DNA from: JAWLDA01 sp041686855
GTDB lineage: Bacteria > Bacillota > Limnochordia > DTU080 > RSA5
Reading direction: 5' to 3'
NCBI GenBank assembly: GCA_041686855.1
Contig: JAWLDA010000009.1
Span: forward strand, 121,466-185,465
Length of the DNA: 64,000 nt
Shown here: positions 1 through 8,204 of the stretch, one piece after another
Numbering within the stretch: position 1 is the stretch's first letter
Layout: the number at the start of each line of letters is the position of its first letter
Made by a program: the position numbers and the translations under genes
The notes under the pieces: generated by a model
The model's input: the letters and a program-made list of their open reading frames with translations, nothing else
Told to the model about the DNA's origin: nothing
Database searches by the model: none

Positions 1-461
1 GAAGCGCGCATAGGGATCTCAGATGGTTCGACGACGTCGCCCAGACCGTCGATCACTCGACGCACGATTTGGGACGAAAAGAGATCCCGCACGAGCCTCT
101 GTGACTTTTTATGGGACGCGGCGCTCCGCACCACGCTTGCGATCGCCGGCCCGCTGATGGGTCCTTCCCACACGGCGAGAAAAATCCTAACGAGTCGCTG
201 GGCCACTTGGTCAGGGTCGCCGGCGAAGACTTTGGGTACGACCCTGTCGGGATCAAATGGTAGCTGAACACTGGCTAAGAAGAGCTTGTCCTTGCTGGCA
301 AAGTAATGGAGCACCAGCGACGGATCAACATGTGCTTTGGAGGCGATCTCTCGGATGGACGCTTTGTCGTAGCCGTGTTCGGCGAAGACCTCCCGGGCGA
401 CCGCGAGGATGCTTCCGCGTGTATCTTGATTGCCCGGTCTGCGTCCTTTCCGGCGTTTCAT
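1..461 (-). CDS. TetR/AcrR family repressor (3' end beyond window)
   Basis: DNA-binding repressor, probably of the exporter genes just upstream on the same strand. The first 153 residues are visible and the frame runs open off the left edge, so the C-terminal ligand domain is incomplete. The N-terminus has the TetR helix-turn-helix, including SIREIASKAHVDPSLVLHYF near residues 37-56, preceded by the usual AVAREVFAEHGYDKA helix. The ATG at 459-461 has GGAGGG eight bases upstream. It follows the permease gene by 35 bases and is likely the third gene of an ATPase-permease-regulator operon. The ligand is unknown; the family call is secure. Confidence 0.9.
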   Translation of the reverse strand, partial: MKRRKGRRPGNQDTRGSILAVAREVFAEHGYDKASIREIASKAHVDPSLVLHYFASKDKLFLASVQLPFDPDRVVPKVFAGDPDQVAQRLVRIFLAVWEGPISGPAIASVVRSAASHKKSQRLVRDLFSSQIVRRVIDGLGDVVEPSEIPMRA

Positions 462-477
462 TACCTAATCCCTCCGA

Positions 478-513
478 TTTACGGGGTTCGTCGTCTTTAC
501 GGGGTTCGTCGTC
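478..513. repeat. Perfect 18-bp tandem duplication over the permease stop codon
   Basis: TTTACGGGGTTCGTCGTC occurs twice in a row (478-495 and 496-513). On the minus strand this duplicates the last codons and stop of the ABC permease, so a second out-of-use copy of the gene end sits in the leader of the TetR gene. Confidence 0.9.
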
Positions 514-1234
514 GCAATGTGACGGCGCCCATCACGAGAGCCGTTATCACAACTCCGATCAAGAGAATCATATCACGCCATAGCGTCGCTGTCGGATCGG
601 CGTGTGCGCCGACCTCTTGCAGAGCTTCTACTGCGTACGAGAGAGGCATGATCGTGCTGATTGCGCGTAACCAATCGGCCATCTGTTCCCGCGGGACAAG
701 GAGTCCGCACAAGAGAAATTGAGGGAAGACGACTAACGGCATGAACTGTGCGGCCTGAAACTCTGTCTTGGCGAATGCACTAAAGAAGAGGCCCATAGAG
801 ACTCCTAAGAGGGCATCGATGACCGCTATCAGGATCACGAGCCACTGACTGCCAAGGGTCTCCAGATCGAGGAACGCGTAAGCGACGGTTGATGCTAACA
901 GCGCTTGAATGGCGGCCGCTAAGCCAAAGGCGGCGCCGTATCCAAAGAGCAGATCTAACTTGCCTACGGGAGTCGTAAACAGCCTCTCGAGCGTCCCGGA
1001 CGTTCGCTCACGTAGCATGGCGATGCTGGTAACCAAAAACATGACTGTAAACGGAAAGATGCCAAGCATCACCAGCGCGATACGATCGTAGATTGGCTCG
1101 TTCCCTTCCAACATGTAGTAAAGCAATGTGAGGAGCATCACCGGCACCACGAGTAAGAGTGCAATCGTGCGTCGATCGTGGCATAGCTGACGAAGGATTC
1201 GTAACGTGGTGCTCATCAGGATGCGCAAAGACAT
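497..1234 (-). CDS. ABC-2 type transporter permease
   Basis: Membrane subunit of an ABC exporter, 245 aa, with about six hydrophobic segments. The conserved ABC-2 stretch is present around residues 165-205 (GLLVPREQMADWLRAIS, then MPLSYAVEAL). This is the DrrB/YadH-like class that pairs with a separate ATPase for drug, polyketide or lipid export. Its ATG directly abuts the TAA of the ATPase gene, so the two are co-transcribed and probably translationally coupled. The downstream TetR gene suggests induction by the exported compound. The substrate cannot be told from sequence. Confidence 0.9.
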   Translation of the reverse strand: MSLRILMSTTLRILRQLCHDRRTIALLLVVPVMLLTLLYYMLEGNEPIYDRIALVMLGIFPFTVMFLVTSIAMLRERTSGTLERLFTTPVGKLDLLFGYGAAFGLAAAIQALLASTVAYAFLDLETLGSQWLVILIAVIDALLGVSMGLFFSAFAKTEFQAAQFMPLVVFPQFLLCGLLVPREQMADWLRAISTIMPLSYAVEALQEVGAHADPTATLWRDMILLIGVVITALVMGAVTLRRRTP

Positions 1235-1954
1235 TTAACCCACCTCCAATGTGGCTCGGATGAGCTTGAGAAATGCCGCATCGAGATCCTCGACGCCGGC
1301 GGCGGCTTTGACCGCCGCGGGGGTGTCGTCCGCGATGATCGTTCCTTCTCGGATCAGAATGAGGCGGTCACATCGATTGGCTTCGTCCATCACATGACTC
1401 GAGATGAGAAGCGTCGTCCCTTGTTGAGCGAGTTCGCGAAAGTGTGCCCAAAGTTCGTCCCGCAGGACCGGGTCCTGGCCGACCGTCGGTTCGTCGAGCA
1501 CGAGTACTTCAGGACGAAAGACGAGGGCACAGGCCAACGAAGCTCGGCTGCGCTGGCCACCGGAGAGAGTCCCAATCAACTGGTCGGCCTGCTCAGAGAG
1601 GCCGACGCTGCGGATTGCTTTTTCGGCCTCGGACATCCCTAGACCGTATAGGCTCGCGAAGTACCGGACATTCTCCCGCACGGTCAGATCCGAGTAAACA
1701 CTGGGCGACTGTGTGACATAACCAATCTTGTGGCGAAGTGCGCGCGATCCCGCCGGTTCCCCACAGACCGTGACGCGCCCCGATGTGACTATCTGCACAC
1801 CCATGATCGCACGGAGCAAGGTTGTCTTGCCACTGCCGCTCGGTCCAAGGAGCCCGGTGACACTGCCTCGACGGACTGTTGTCGTGATTCCATGCAGCAC
1901 GATTTTCTTGCCGCGTTCCACGACGAGATCGTCCACTTCAATCACACGCTCCAA
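1235..1954 (-). CDS. ABC exporter ATP-binding protein
   Basis: Cytoplasmic ATPase, 239 aa, driving the permease encoded next. Walker A is GPSGSGKTT at residues 37-45, followed by a Q-loop (GYVTQSP), the signature LSGGQRSRAS, Walker B VLVLDEPT and the switch histidine in ISSHVMDEA. The short, single-domain form matches DrrA/CcmA-type exporters. The start is TTG with GGAGGG seven bases upstream. First gene of the ATPase-permease-TetR operon; its promoter and a palindromic operator lie just upstream (1970-2018). Confidence 0.93.
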   Translation of the reverse strand: MERVIEVDDLVVERGKKIVLHGITTTVRRGSVTGLLGPSGSGKTTLLRAIMGVQIVTSGRVTVCGEPAGSRALRHKIGYVTQSPSVYSDLTVRENVRYFASLYGLGMSEAEKAIRSVGLSEQADQLIGTLSGGQRSRASLACALVFRPEVLVLDEPTVGQDPVLRDELWAHFRELAQQGTTLLISSHVMDEANRCDRLILIREGTIIADDTPAAVKAAAGVEDLDAAFLKLIRATLEVG

Positions 1955-1969
1955 AGAGGGTCCCTCCTA

Positions 1970-1987
1970 ATTCAACGAGTGTTGAAT
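1970..1987. promoter_or_regulatory. Palindromic operator, probable TetR site
   Basis: ATTCAAC-GAGT-GTTGAAT is a perfect 7-bp inverted repeat with a 4-bp centre, typical in size for TetR-family operators. It lies where transcription of the minus-strand exporter operon should begin, so a bound repressor would block initiation. Assignment to the TetR protein encoded at 1-461 is inferred from position. Confidence 0.6.
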
Positions 1988-1989
1988 AA

Positions 1990-2018
1990 ATGCTACCCCA
2001 GTTTATGTCAGCGCGCAA
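1990..2018 (-). promoter_or_regulatory. Sigma-A-like promoter of the exporter operon
   Basis: Read on the minus strand: -35 TTGCGC (2013-2018), 17-bp spacer, -10 TAGCAT (1990-1995). The predicted start near 1983 falls inside the palindrome at 1970-1987. Confidence 0.5.
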
Positions 2019-2115
2019 GAGCGGGATGACTCGTTTGTAGGGACTGCCATTGTTGGTAGCATCTCGTCGAAAGGTGCGCGATAATGAAGCCGATTTTGAA
2101 AATGAGGTGGACATC

Positions 2116-2862
2116 GTGTCAAAAGCATTTGCCTGGCCAAACGGTTGTGAAGGGGCGATCTCGCTCACCTTTGACGACGGTCGAGATGATCAGCTCGAGA
2201 AGGCCGTTCCTCTTCTGGACCGTCATGGAATCCGGGCCACGTTTTACACGCCTCTTGGGCAGAGCGACTGGCAGACGAGGCTTGAGCGCTGGCGAGGGGT
2301 GAGCGAATCGGGACATGAGATTGGCAACCATAGCGTCAATCACCCCTGCCCGGGCTCGCTTTTTCCCGAGTGGCCCAGCTCAAAGTGCCTGGAGCAGATG
2401 ACCCTTGTCGACATCGAAGCGGAGATTTTGCTGGCAGAGGAGCGGCTCAATTCGTTCTTTCCCGACCGGCCCCGCACCTATTGCTACCCGTGCTACGCCG
2501 ACTTTGTCGGCTCGGGCGCCAATCGACAGAGTTACGTGCCCGTGGTTGCCAAGCATTTTATTGCGGCACGCGGCAAAGGGGAGTTTGGTCGCAACTACCC
2601 GGCCACCTGTGAGCTGCACTATCTAAACAGCTGGCGCTGTGAAGGGATGAGCGGGCCACAGATGATCGGTTGGACAGAGTTGGCCGCGCGGCACGGCTCG
2701 TGGGACATCTTTACCTTTCATAGTATCGATCACGGAAAGCTCGGTGTCAGGTTGTGTGACTTGGAAGAGCTCGTCGCTCATCTGGCTAGAGCTCATCAAC
2801 GACTTTGGGTGGCGCCGGTCGTGGAGGTTGCACAATACATCGCCGCGTGGCGGTCCAGCTAG
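2116..2862 (+). CDS. Polysaccharide deacetylase (NodB fold)
   Basis: Predicted carbohydrate esterase family 4 enzyme, 248 aa, removing N- or O-acetyl groups from glycans. Motif 1 is LTFDDGRDD (catalytic base Asp and metal Asp) and motif 2 is HEIGNHSVNHP (metal His pair). No signal peptide or membrane segment is evident, so it may act inside the cell, unlike peptidoglycan deacetylases. The chosen start is GTG at 2116, six bases after AGGTGG; an upstream TTG at 2050 would overlap the divergent promoter region and lacks a ribosome site. It stands alone, so the substrate is unknown. Confidence 0.85.
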   Translation: MSKAFAWPNGCEGAISLTFDDGRDDQLEKAVPLLDRHGIRATFYTPLGQSDWQTRLERWRGVSESGHEIGNHSVNHPCPGSLFPEWPSSKCLEQMTLVDIEAEILLAEERLNSFFPDRPRTYCYPCYADFVGSGANRQSYVPVVAKHFIAARGKGEFGRNYPATCELHYLNSWRCEGMSGPQMIGWTELAARHGSWDIFTFHSIDHGKLGVRLCDLEELVAHLARAHQRLWVAPVVEVAQYIAAWRSS

Positions 2863-2914
2863 CGCCTCGATAACTGTTTATTGGGCCCTCTCACAGATGG
2901 ATATCGGTCTAACC

Positions 2915-3334
2915 TTATTTGAATTGGTAGGTCTCGCGGTTAGTCCACGCGGACGGATCGGGAATGAGGAATTCTACACTATGGCCGTCGATCTGCACAA
3001 AGGCGGCGGGACCGAGAGGACCAATAAACGGCGCTTTCGTCACGTGCCGGCCTTTTAAGTGCGGCCAAATCTCACGCACGGCGAAACAGAAATGCATCGA
3101 TTTTTGCTTGAGTGTTTTGGGTGTGTCGTCTGGGTGGTTTAACTCCTCAATACCGTTGACGACGGGGCTCACCCGCACGCCTGTTTCTGGGATCTGGATT
3201 GCTTTGGGGTGGGGACGATCGACCCAAAATCCAAGGTGATGAAGCTCGTTTAAGCTTACACGCTCCGCCAGCTTCAGAATGGTGGATCCGTACTTCTCCC
3301 AATGTTCGTGGGCAAATCCCTCTGGAAGTTTCAT
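2915..3334 (-). CDS. VOC/glyoxalase-superfamily protein
   Basis: Small protein of 139 aa resembling the vicinal-oxygen-chelate fold. The C-terminal half has the typical pattern HFCFAVREIW, then GPAAFVQIDGHSVEFLIPD, where His and Glu could be metal ligands. The N-terminal half contains LHHLGFWVDRP, a weaker counterpart. VOC proteins include glyoxalases, dioxygenases and resistance proteins, and nothing here selects one. Convergent with the deacetylase gene; downstream on the same strand as the ankyrin gene (gap 53 bases), possibly co-transcribed. Confidence 0.6.
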   Translation of the reverse strand: MKLPEGFAHEHWEKYGSTILKLAERVSLNELHHLGFWVDRPHPKAIQIPETGVRVSPVVNGIEELNHPDDTPKTLKQKSMHFCFAVREIWPHLKGRHVTKAPFIGPLGPAAFVQIDGHSVEFLIPDPSAWTNRETYQFK

Positions 3335-3387
3335 TGATGAACACCTCGTGATGACTGTGTCGTGGGGTTTGGAATATTGCGCAGAGA

Positions 3388-5025
3388 CTATGTGCCTTGC
3401 CCCGACGTATGTCGGATTAACGTGGCGACAATCTCATTGTGACCTCGGCTCTTCGCCCAAGCGATCGGGGTTGCCCAGCCGGCCCATTGAGGCTCGCGGG
3501 GCAGGTTGGGATCCGCGCCTCGACTAAGGAGGAGTTTGACCATCCCTACCTGTCCATACTTCGCGGCATATCCGAGCGGGGTCGAGTGAAACTCGTCGTC
3601 GATTGCGTTGATATCGGCGCCATGATCGATAAAGAGCGAAGCTTGTTCTGCGTCTCCCGCTTTGGCCAATCGATGAAGCGGTGTCACGCGTAACCAGTCA
3701 CCTTGAAACGGAAACTCTGCAGGACCGGCGGGGTCCATTCCATGGGCAAACAACTGCTCGGTTATCTCCCGGGTCTTCCCAGGCACGGAGACCTTTGTGG
3801 GCAGGTCCGGTTGATATCGAAGCATCAATTGGAGGAATGGTTCGTGCTGTGCAGCGCCGGCTAGCGCCTCCGGGTCGTCGGCGAGACTGGGATTCGCCGC
3901 AAAGACCGCTGCCGCCGTTTGAAGATCGTTGTAATAGGCCAAGAGTGAGACGCTGCGAGCCGCGCCGTAGGTGCACAGGAGGTCGACCATGGCGCGGTCA
4001 CCATTCATGATCGCCCGACTCAAGGTGTCCGCCGAGCTCTCCACTTCTACATTAGGATAGGCACCACGTTCGAGGAGGAGCTTTGCAATCTCGGCGTGTC
4101 CGTTCACGACGGCGGCGTACAGCGCGTGCCCTCTCGGCGCAATTCCCTCCTCGGGGAGATTGGGGTCCGCCCCTCGGGAAAGGAGGAGGTTCACGATCTC
4201 AAGATGCCCTCCGGCGGCAGCGTTGCGTAAGGGCGTCCCGGAGCAGGGGTAGTACGTCACATACTCTGACGGTCGGTTGGCGAGACTCGGATCGGCGTCG
4301 AGGAGTTCCTCAACTCTTGTGGTATCGCCGATATACGCAGCCGTGCAAATGTCGCAGTAAGCACCCTTGGCGCGCAGGAGCTCGATCACTTCGAGTGGTG
4401 TCGCCGGAAGCTCGTGGCGCCAAGCTCGATAGTGATAGTCGCCGTTGTTGAGCTGAATCGGTCGGGCACCGTCGAGTCGCATCACATCGATATCTGCGCC
4501 CCGTTCTATCAATTCATTGATCATGTCAATGTGTCGGGTCATCACGGCCCAATGGATTGGACGGTTGGACCGTGTGTCTACGGCGTGGACGAGCTCCGGC
4601 GAAGCATCGAGTAGAGAGCACAACTCCGTGATGTTACCCTCGCGAATCACGGCTGCGATTCCTTCACCGGATATCTTAGCCCCGTCGGCGCCCGCAATGG
4701 CACCCTCGATGAGGCGTTCCATCTCTCGATGCGCTCGGTCGCGTGCCATTTCTAGGAGCGTGTCGGGGGTTCCGGAGTTGATGGGATCAGCTCCGTGCTG
4801 GAGGAGCAGGCGCGCGGCGTCCAAGCGATTCTCGCGCACGGCGAATGAGAGTGGTGTGCGATACCCATAGGAAGAGCGGGCTAGAGCGGGATCGTGGACT
4901 AAGAGTTGCTTTATTCGCTCGGTGTCACCGTTGGCCGCTGCGCAAAACATCTCCCACACGTCCGAAGCTGCTCCGGGTGACCACGTCAGCTTTTTCTTTG
5001 ACTTTAGCGCATCCGGTTGAATCAT
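3388..5025 (-). CDS. Ankyrin-repeat protein
   Basis: 545 aa built almost entirely of about ten ankyrin repeats, for example TPLSFAVRENRLDAARLLL, TPLRNAAAGGHLEIVNLLL and TPLGYAAKYGQVGMVKLLL, each followed by a GADPN-type turn. Ankyrin arrays are protein-binding scaffolds; no enzymatic domain, signal peptide or membrane segment is seen. The start ATG has GGAGGAG six bases upstream. It diverges from the PhyH gene across a 423-bp region carrying four phased direct repeats. Partner unknown. Confidence 0.9.
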   Translation of the reverse strand: MIQPDALKSKKKLTWSPGAASDVWEMFCAAANGDTERIKQLLVHDPALARSSYGYRTPLSFAVRENRLDAARLLLQHGADPINSGTPDTLLEMARDRAHREMERLIEGAIAGADGAKISGEGIAAVIREGNITELCSLLDASPELVHAVDTRSNRPIHWAVMTRHIDMINELIERGADIDVMRLDGARPIQLNNGDYHYRAWRHELPATPLEVIELLRAKGAYCDICTAAYIGDTTRVEELLDADPSLANRPSEYVTYYPCSGTPLRNAAAGGHLEIVNLLLSRGADPNLPEEGIAPRGHALYAAVVNGHAEIAKLLLERGAYPNVEVESSADTLSRAIMNGDRAMVDLLCTYGAARSVSLLAYYNDLQTAAAVFAANPSLADDPEALAGAAQHEPFLQLMLRYQPDLPTKVSVPGKTREITEQLFAHGMDPAGPAEFPFQGDWLRVTPLHRLAKAGDAEQASLFIDHGADINAIDDEFHSTPLGYAAKYGQVGMVKLLLSRGADPNLPREPQWAGWATPIAWAKSRGHNEIVATLIRHTSGQGT

Positions 5026-5448
5026 AGACGTCTCCTCCTCGACTTAACAGCCCATCTGCATGCCTACTCTGTCGATGATCGGATTCGCCACTATGCTTTA
5101 GCGGAGATATCCACGTTCCCTCGATCGTTACATTGAGCGAGTCCAAGGGATGTCCTTTGCCGAGTCTCGGATCCAATGTCAATGACTAATCTCACATTGT
5201 GGCACGTTTCCAAGGGATTATGGCACCGAAAGGGGAATTGTGGCAACTTCTAATTGGTAGTGGCGTTTGTGAGTAACGTCAAGGCAGATATGCTCATCTC
5301 TCTTGGCGCGGCGGCGACTGTCGGGGGCGAGCCCGTGTTCCGCGGCGGTTTCTCTATGGAGTTTTAGGCTGCCGTCCCAAGACCAAGCTTTCGTGGCGAG
5401 TGCATATGATGGTGTTAGAGAATCGACGAGAAAGAGGAGGGTGAAAGG
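5026..5448. other. Divergent intergenic region, ankyrin gene / PhyH gene
   Basis: No coding sequence is supported here. It must hold promoters for both flanking genes. The only clear structure is the direct-repeat array at 5196-5265; the remainder shows nothing I can name. Confidence 0.6.
5196..5265. repeat. Four phased direct repeats (ATTRTGGCA, 20-21 bp period)
   Basis: ATTGTGGCA at 5196 and 5237, ATTATGGCA at 5217 and a degenerate GTAGTGGCG at 5257. Spacings of 21, 20 and 20 bp put every copy on one face of the helix, as in activator or iteron-type binding arrays. It lies midway between the divergent ankyrin and PhyH genes. Confidence 0.6.
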
Positions 5449-6315
5449 ATGGAAACGGCCGCCGAGGAGTTTAAGTTTGACTCGTATGAAGCAGATATTG
5501 ATCCAACCGAGCTTTACCGGAGCGCGGTTACCGCTCGCAGTGTTGAGCGCTTCAAAGACGTGACCGCATCAGATGTGGAGCACTTTGACGAGCAGGGTTA
5601 TGTGGTCATACGACGTGCGTTCGAACCGGAGATGGTGGCGGACGCTATCGAAGGTTTGCTCGACCTCATCGAGGGTCAAAATCCAAACTTCCGCAAAGGA
5701 ATTCAATTTGAAAAGGGCGCCCGTGAACGGCTGGCGTCTGTGCCTCGTGAACAGCGTTCGGACTTAGTGCGCAAACTCATCAGTTACGTGGAACACGACG
5801 CTCGACTGATGGCGATGTGCGCGGATTCCCGACTTCTGAGCCTTATTGGAACACTAATGGATGCCGAGCCTGAGCTCTGGGCCGACCAGGCGTTGCTGAA
5901 GCCGCCCGGTGGCGGACGTGAGAAACCGTGGCATCAAGATCTAGCTTACTTTAACCTACCGCCCCAGACGCCGGTCGTCGGCGCATGGATCGCACTTGAC
6001 CGGGCTCTGCCCGAGAACGGTTGTATGTACCTGATTCCGGGGAGTCACCGAGAGGGTCCTGTCGTGCACTTTAGGCGGCGGGATTGGCAGATCTGTGATA
6101 CTGATGTGGAGACGGCGCGCTCCGTCGTGGTCCCTTTGGAGCCGGGCGGTTGTCTGCTCTTTCATGGCCTCCTGCACCACGGGACACCTCCGAACAACTC
6201 GAGTTTGCGTCGGCGTGCTCTGCAGTTTCACTATTTCCCCAAAGGGATCGCCACCATCAGCTCGTCGGATCGCCTGGCTATCTTCGGAAGCGAAGGCAAA
6301 GACGTCGAGTGTTAA
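5449..6315 (+). CDS. Phytanoyl-CoA dioxygenase (PhyH) family protein
   Basis: Fe(II)/2-oxoglutarate-dependent oxygenase, 288 aa. The metal-binding facial triad is visible: HQD in KPWHQDLAYFNL (about residue 163) and a distal His in LLHHGTPPN (about residue 244), followed by an Arg-rich stretch that would bind 2-oxoglutarate. Such enzymes hydroxylate small molecules or acyl groups; the substrate is not evident. The start ATG follows GGAGGG by seven bases. No operon partner follows; the next 660 bp are repeat-rich and apparently non-coding. Confidence 0.87.
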   Translation: METAAEEFKFDSYEADIDPTELYRSAVTARSVERFKDVTASDVEHFDEQGYVVIRRAFEPEMVADAIEGLLDLIEGQNPNFRKGIQFEKGARERLASVPREQRSDLVRKLISYVEHDARLMAMCADSRLLSLIGTLMDAEPELWADQALLKPPGGGREKPWHQDLAYFNLPPQTPVVGAWIALDRALPENGCMYLIPGSHREGPVVHFRRRDWQICDTDVETARSVVVPLEPGGCLLFHGLLHHGTPPNNSSLRRRALQFHYFPKGIATISSSDRLAIFGSEGKDVEC

Positions 6316-6400
6316 AGGGCCGACTCTGGACGACTTTGATCGCTTCGGCCGATTAGCGGTTTTTGGAGGCGAGCGCAATGCCGGAGGCGGTGTGTGGGAT

Positions 6401-6472
6401 GCGGTCGTGGCTGCGGTCGTGGCTGCGGTCGTGGCTGCGGTCGTAGCTGCGGTCGTAGCTGCGGTCGTAGCC
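6401..6472. repeat. 12-bp minisatellite, six units
   Basis: Six consecutive units of GCGGTCGTRGCT; the first three carry G and the last three A at position 9, with one terminal change in unit six. The ordered variants suggest expansion by slippage. Confidence 0.92.
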
Positions 6473-6689
6473 TCACCTTGTAGCCTTGTTGCGACTGTCC
6501 GATTTCTGCCCGCAGTCGATCCGAAGAAGGGGCATCCTGGGATCCGGCATTGCTGACGCTTCTTTGAGCTGGGGTTCTGTCGTCAACTGGGGCCAGGATG
6601 AATAGAAAGCGTCCTCGAGACGGGTGCTCTGGCACTTTTTCGGACACCGCCTGTGAGATCGAGAGGAGTCTCAGACACGGATCTTATTC

Positions 6690-6779
6690 GAGCGATTCGG
6701 TGCTTGAACGATTGGTGCTCTGACGATCAGTGCTCTGACGATCAGTGCTGGAGTAAATGGTGCTGGAGTGATCGGTGTC
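6690..6779. repeat. 15-bp degenerate minisatellite, six units
   Basis: Six 15-bp units ending in GGTGCT or AGTGCT (the last GGTGTC). Units three and four (6720-6749) are identical CTGACGATCAGTGCT; the others differ at several bases. Confidence 0.85.
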
Positions 6780-6976
6780 CGAAAAATGGCCACAGTCTCC
6801 GCCGTGTTGATCGCTCCTTCCCTCATGCCAGAGCTCTGCGTCCTGTAGCAGGGGAATCAAAAATCCAATTACTCGGTCTCAACCTTCTGGCCGCCAACAT
6901 GTGCTACTGCGAGCAATAATCGGACACCCCGCCGGCAGAAAACCCTCGCAAGAAATAAGCAATCTTGAAGGGGAAC

Positions 6977-8041
6977 ATGTGTTCTCTGGCGAATATTCAG
7001 AGTGCACAGAATGGGGGCCGAACATTGATGCGCTTATTGCAGGTACAGGTTCCGTTAGCCCTATTGCGCACGCGCGAGCTCACCCCTGCAGCCAAGCTCC
7101 TTTGGGTCGTTTGCCACCTCGATACCATGCGAAATCGGAAACGGTCACACGCACCAACACATCTCGCCCGCCGCACCGGCTTGGCGAGATCAACGGTGTA
7201 CAAAGCTTTCGCGCAACTGGTACGCACATCCTGGGGGGCGATGTACAGGGAGCGCACGTCCGGAAAGCGGCGATTGCAAACTCGTCGGCCTTCCGGGACT
7301 TCGAGCAAGGTTGTCCGGATTCCGGTGGATCTCGCCGATTCGCGAGGGAGTGTGGACTCGCAGGCGATTGTTTGCTTCGGTCTCCTCCAAGGACTGCCGG
7401 AATTCAACGGGCGAACGGGCCAGTTCAAGTGGGCCGAACTGGCCGCTGCGACCCGACTGCACGTAAAGACTGTGAAACGCGCCGTCCATTCACTTGTGCA
7501 AGCCGGCTGGGTAGGGGTACAGCAAAAGAATCGACTCGCACCGATTCGCTTTATCCTCCAACACGCCGACGAGGCGTGGAGGAGAGGCGCCCAGGCGCGC
7601 CTGCAATGGAGCTCATATGGCGGACAGGCGTTGATGCTCGAGTATCTGTCACTGATCGTAGACTCGCGGGAGTTCGTCGACGACGCCGCAGCCGGCTTTC
7701 TAATCAATCCGCGGACCCAGCAGCTACTGCAGTTCGACCGTTTCTATCCTTTGCACCGCGTGGCATTTGAGTTCAACGGGAGGCAACACTACGAGCCTAC
7801 CGAGCTCTACTCCAAACAGCAAGTTGCTGTCCAGCGAGCGCGGGACGCGACGAAACGAACAATATGTGCGTCGCAAGGCATCAAGATTGTCGTAGTGCAC
7901 GCGGAGGACCTGTCGCTCGAAGGAATGCTGCGGAAAGTGGGGGACTTGTTACCGTTGCGGGACTTGAGTGGTTATCCGAGGACGATCCGTCATCTGGATA
8001 ACGCCGCCGGTCGCTACATGAGGGCCGCTCGCACGGCGTAG
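6977..8041 (+). CDS. Two-HTH protein fused to a PD-(D/E)XK-like nuclease domain
   Basis: 354 aa, not a named family I recognise. Residues about 30-85 form a helix-turn-helix/winged-helix segment (LARRTGLARSTVYKAFAQL). Residues about 125-195 form a second (WAELAAATRLHVKTVKRAVHSL). The C-terminal part has the pattern of small restriction-endonuclease-fold domains: FDRFYP, then VAFEFNGRQHYEP, then GIKIVVVHAEDLS, with Asp and Glu as candidate metal ligands. DNA binding plus DNA cleavage or repair is the inferred activity. ATG at 6977 is preceded by AAGGGG; a TTG at 6965 is an alternative. The gene stands alone between minisatellite-rich regions. Confidence 0.65.
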   Translation: MCSLANIQSAQNGGRTLMRLLQVQVPLALLRTRELTPAAKLLWVVCHLDTMRNRKRSHAPTHLARRTGLARSTVYKAFAQLVRTSWGAMYRERTSGKRRLQTRRPSGTSSKVVRIPVDLADSRGSVDSQAIVCFGLLQGLPEFNGRTGQFKWAELAAATRLHVKTVKRAVHSLVQAGWVGVQQKNRLAPIRFILQHADEAWRRGAQARLQWSSYGGQALMLEYLSLIVDSREFVDDAAAGFLINPRTQQLLQFDRFYPLHRVAFEFNGRQHYEPTELYSKQQVAVQRARDATKRTICASQGIKIVVVHAEDLSLEGMLRKVGDLLPLRDLSGYPRTIRHLDNAAGRYMRAARTA

Positions 8042-8129
8042 TTGTTCGTTTCAGCGTTTACGCCATAACACCGTGAGTGTTGAACATAACCAAACAGGCT
8101 GTTCTCAGTAAGATGAGGGCTGCTCGCAC
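8018..8129. repeat. Direct repeat of the nuclease gene's 3' end
   Basis: ATGAGGGCCGCTCGCAC at 8018-8034, inside the end of the HTH-nuclease gene, recurs with one mismatch at 8113-8129. The copies are 95 bp apart and the intervening DNA is non-coding. Confidence 0.7.
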
Positions 8130-8204
8130 TGACAACGACGCGACATGGCCGCTCCCTGTCCCACGCACCGTGAAGGCCCAGTCAGGGCCCTAGGAGTGAG
8201 CCAA

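Larger units (their letters stand above)
6316..6976. other. Gene-free, repeat-rich stretch
   Basis: No frame has both a convincing start and family resemblance. The stretch holds a 12-bp minisatellite (6401-6472) and a 15-bp minisatellite (6690-6779). Both periods are multiples of three, so open frames run through them by construction, which explains the apparent short ORFs. Confidence 0.6.

Noticed and set aside
1..12. GAAGCGCGCATA shared by the left edge and 26698-26709
   Set aside because: A 12-bp match between two places in 64 kb is expected by chance, and there is no flanking similarity.
6095..6556. Plus-strand frame encoding an Ala-Val repeat across the 12-bp minisatellite
   Set aside because: Overlaps the PhyH gene out of frame for most of its length; the repeat part is a by-product of the 12-bp period.
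6653..6919. 88-codon frame with a Cys every five residues through the 15-bp repeat
   Set aside because: No ribosome site, no family resemblance, and the periodicity follows from the DNA repeat itself.
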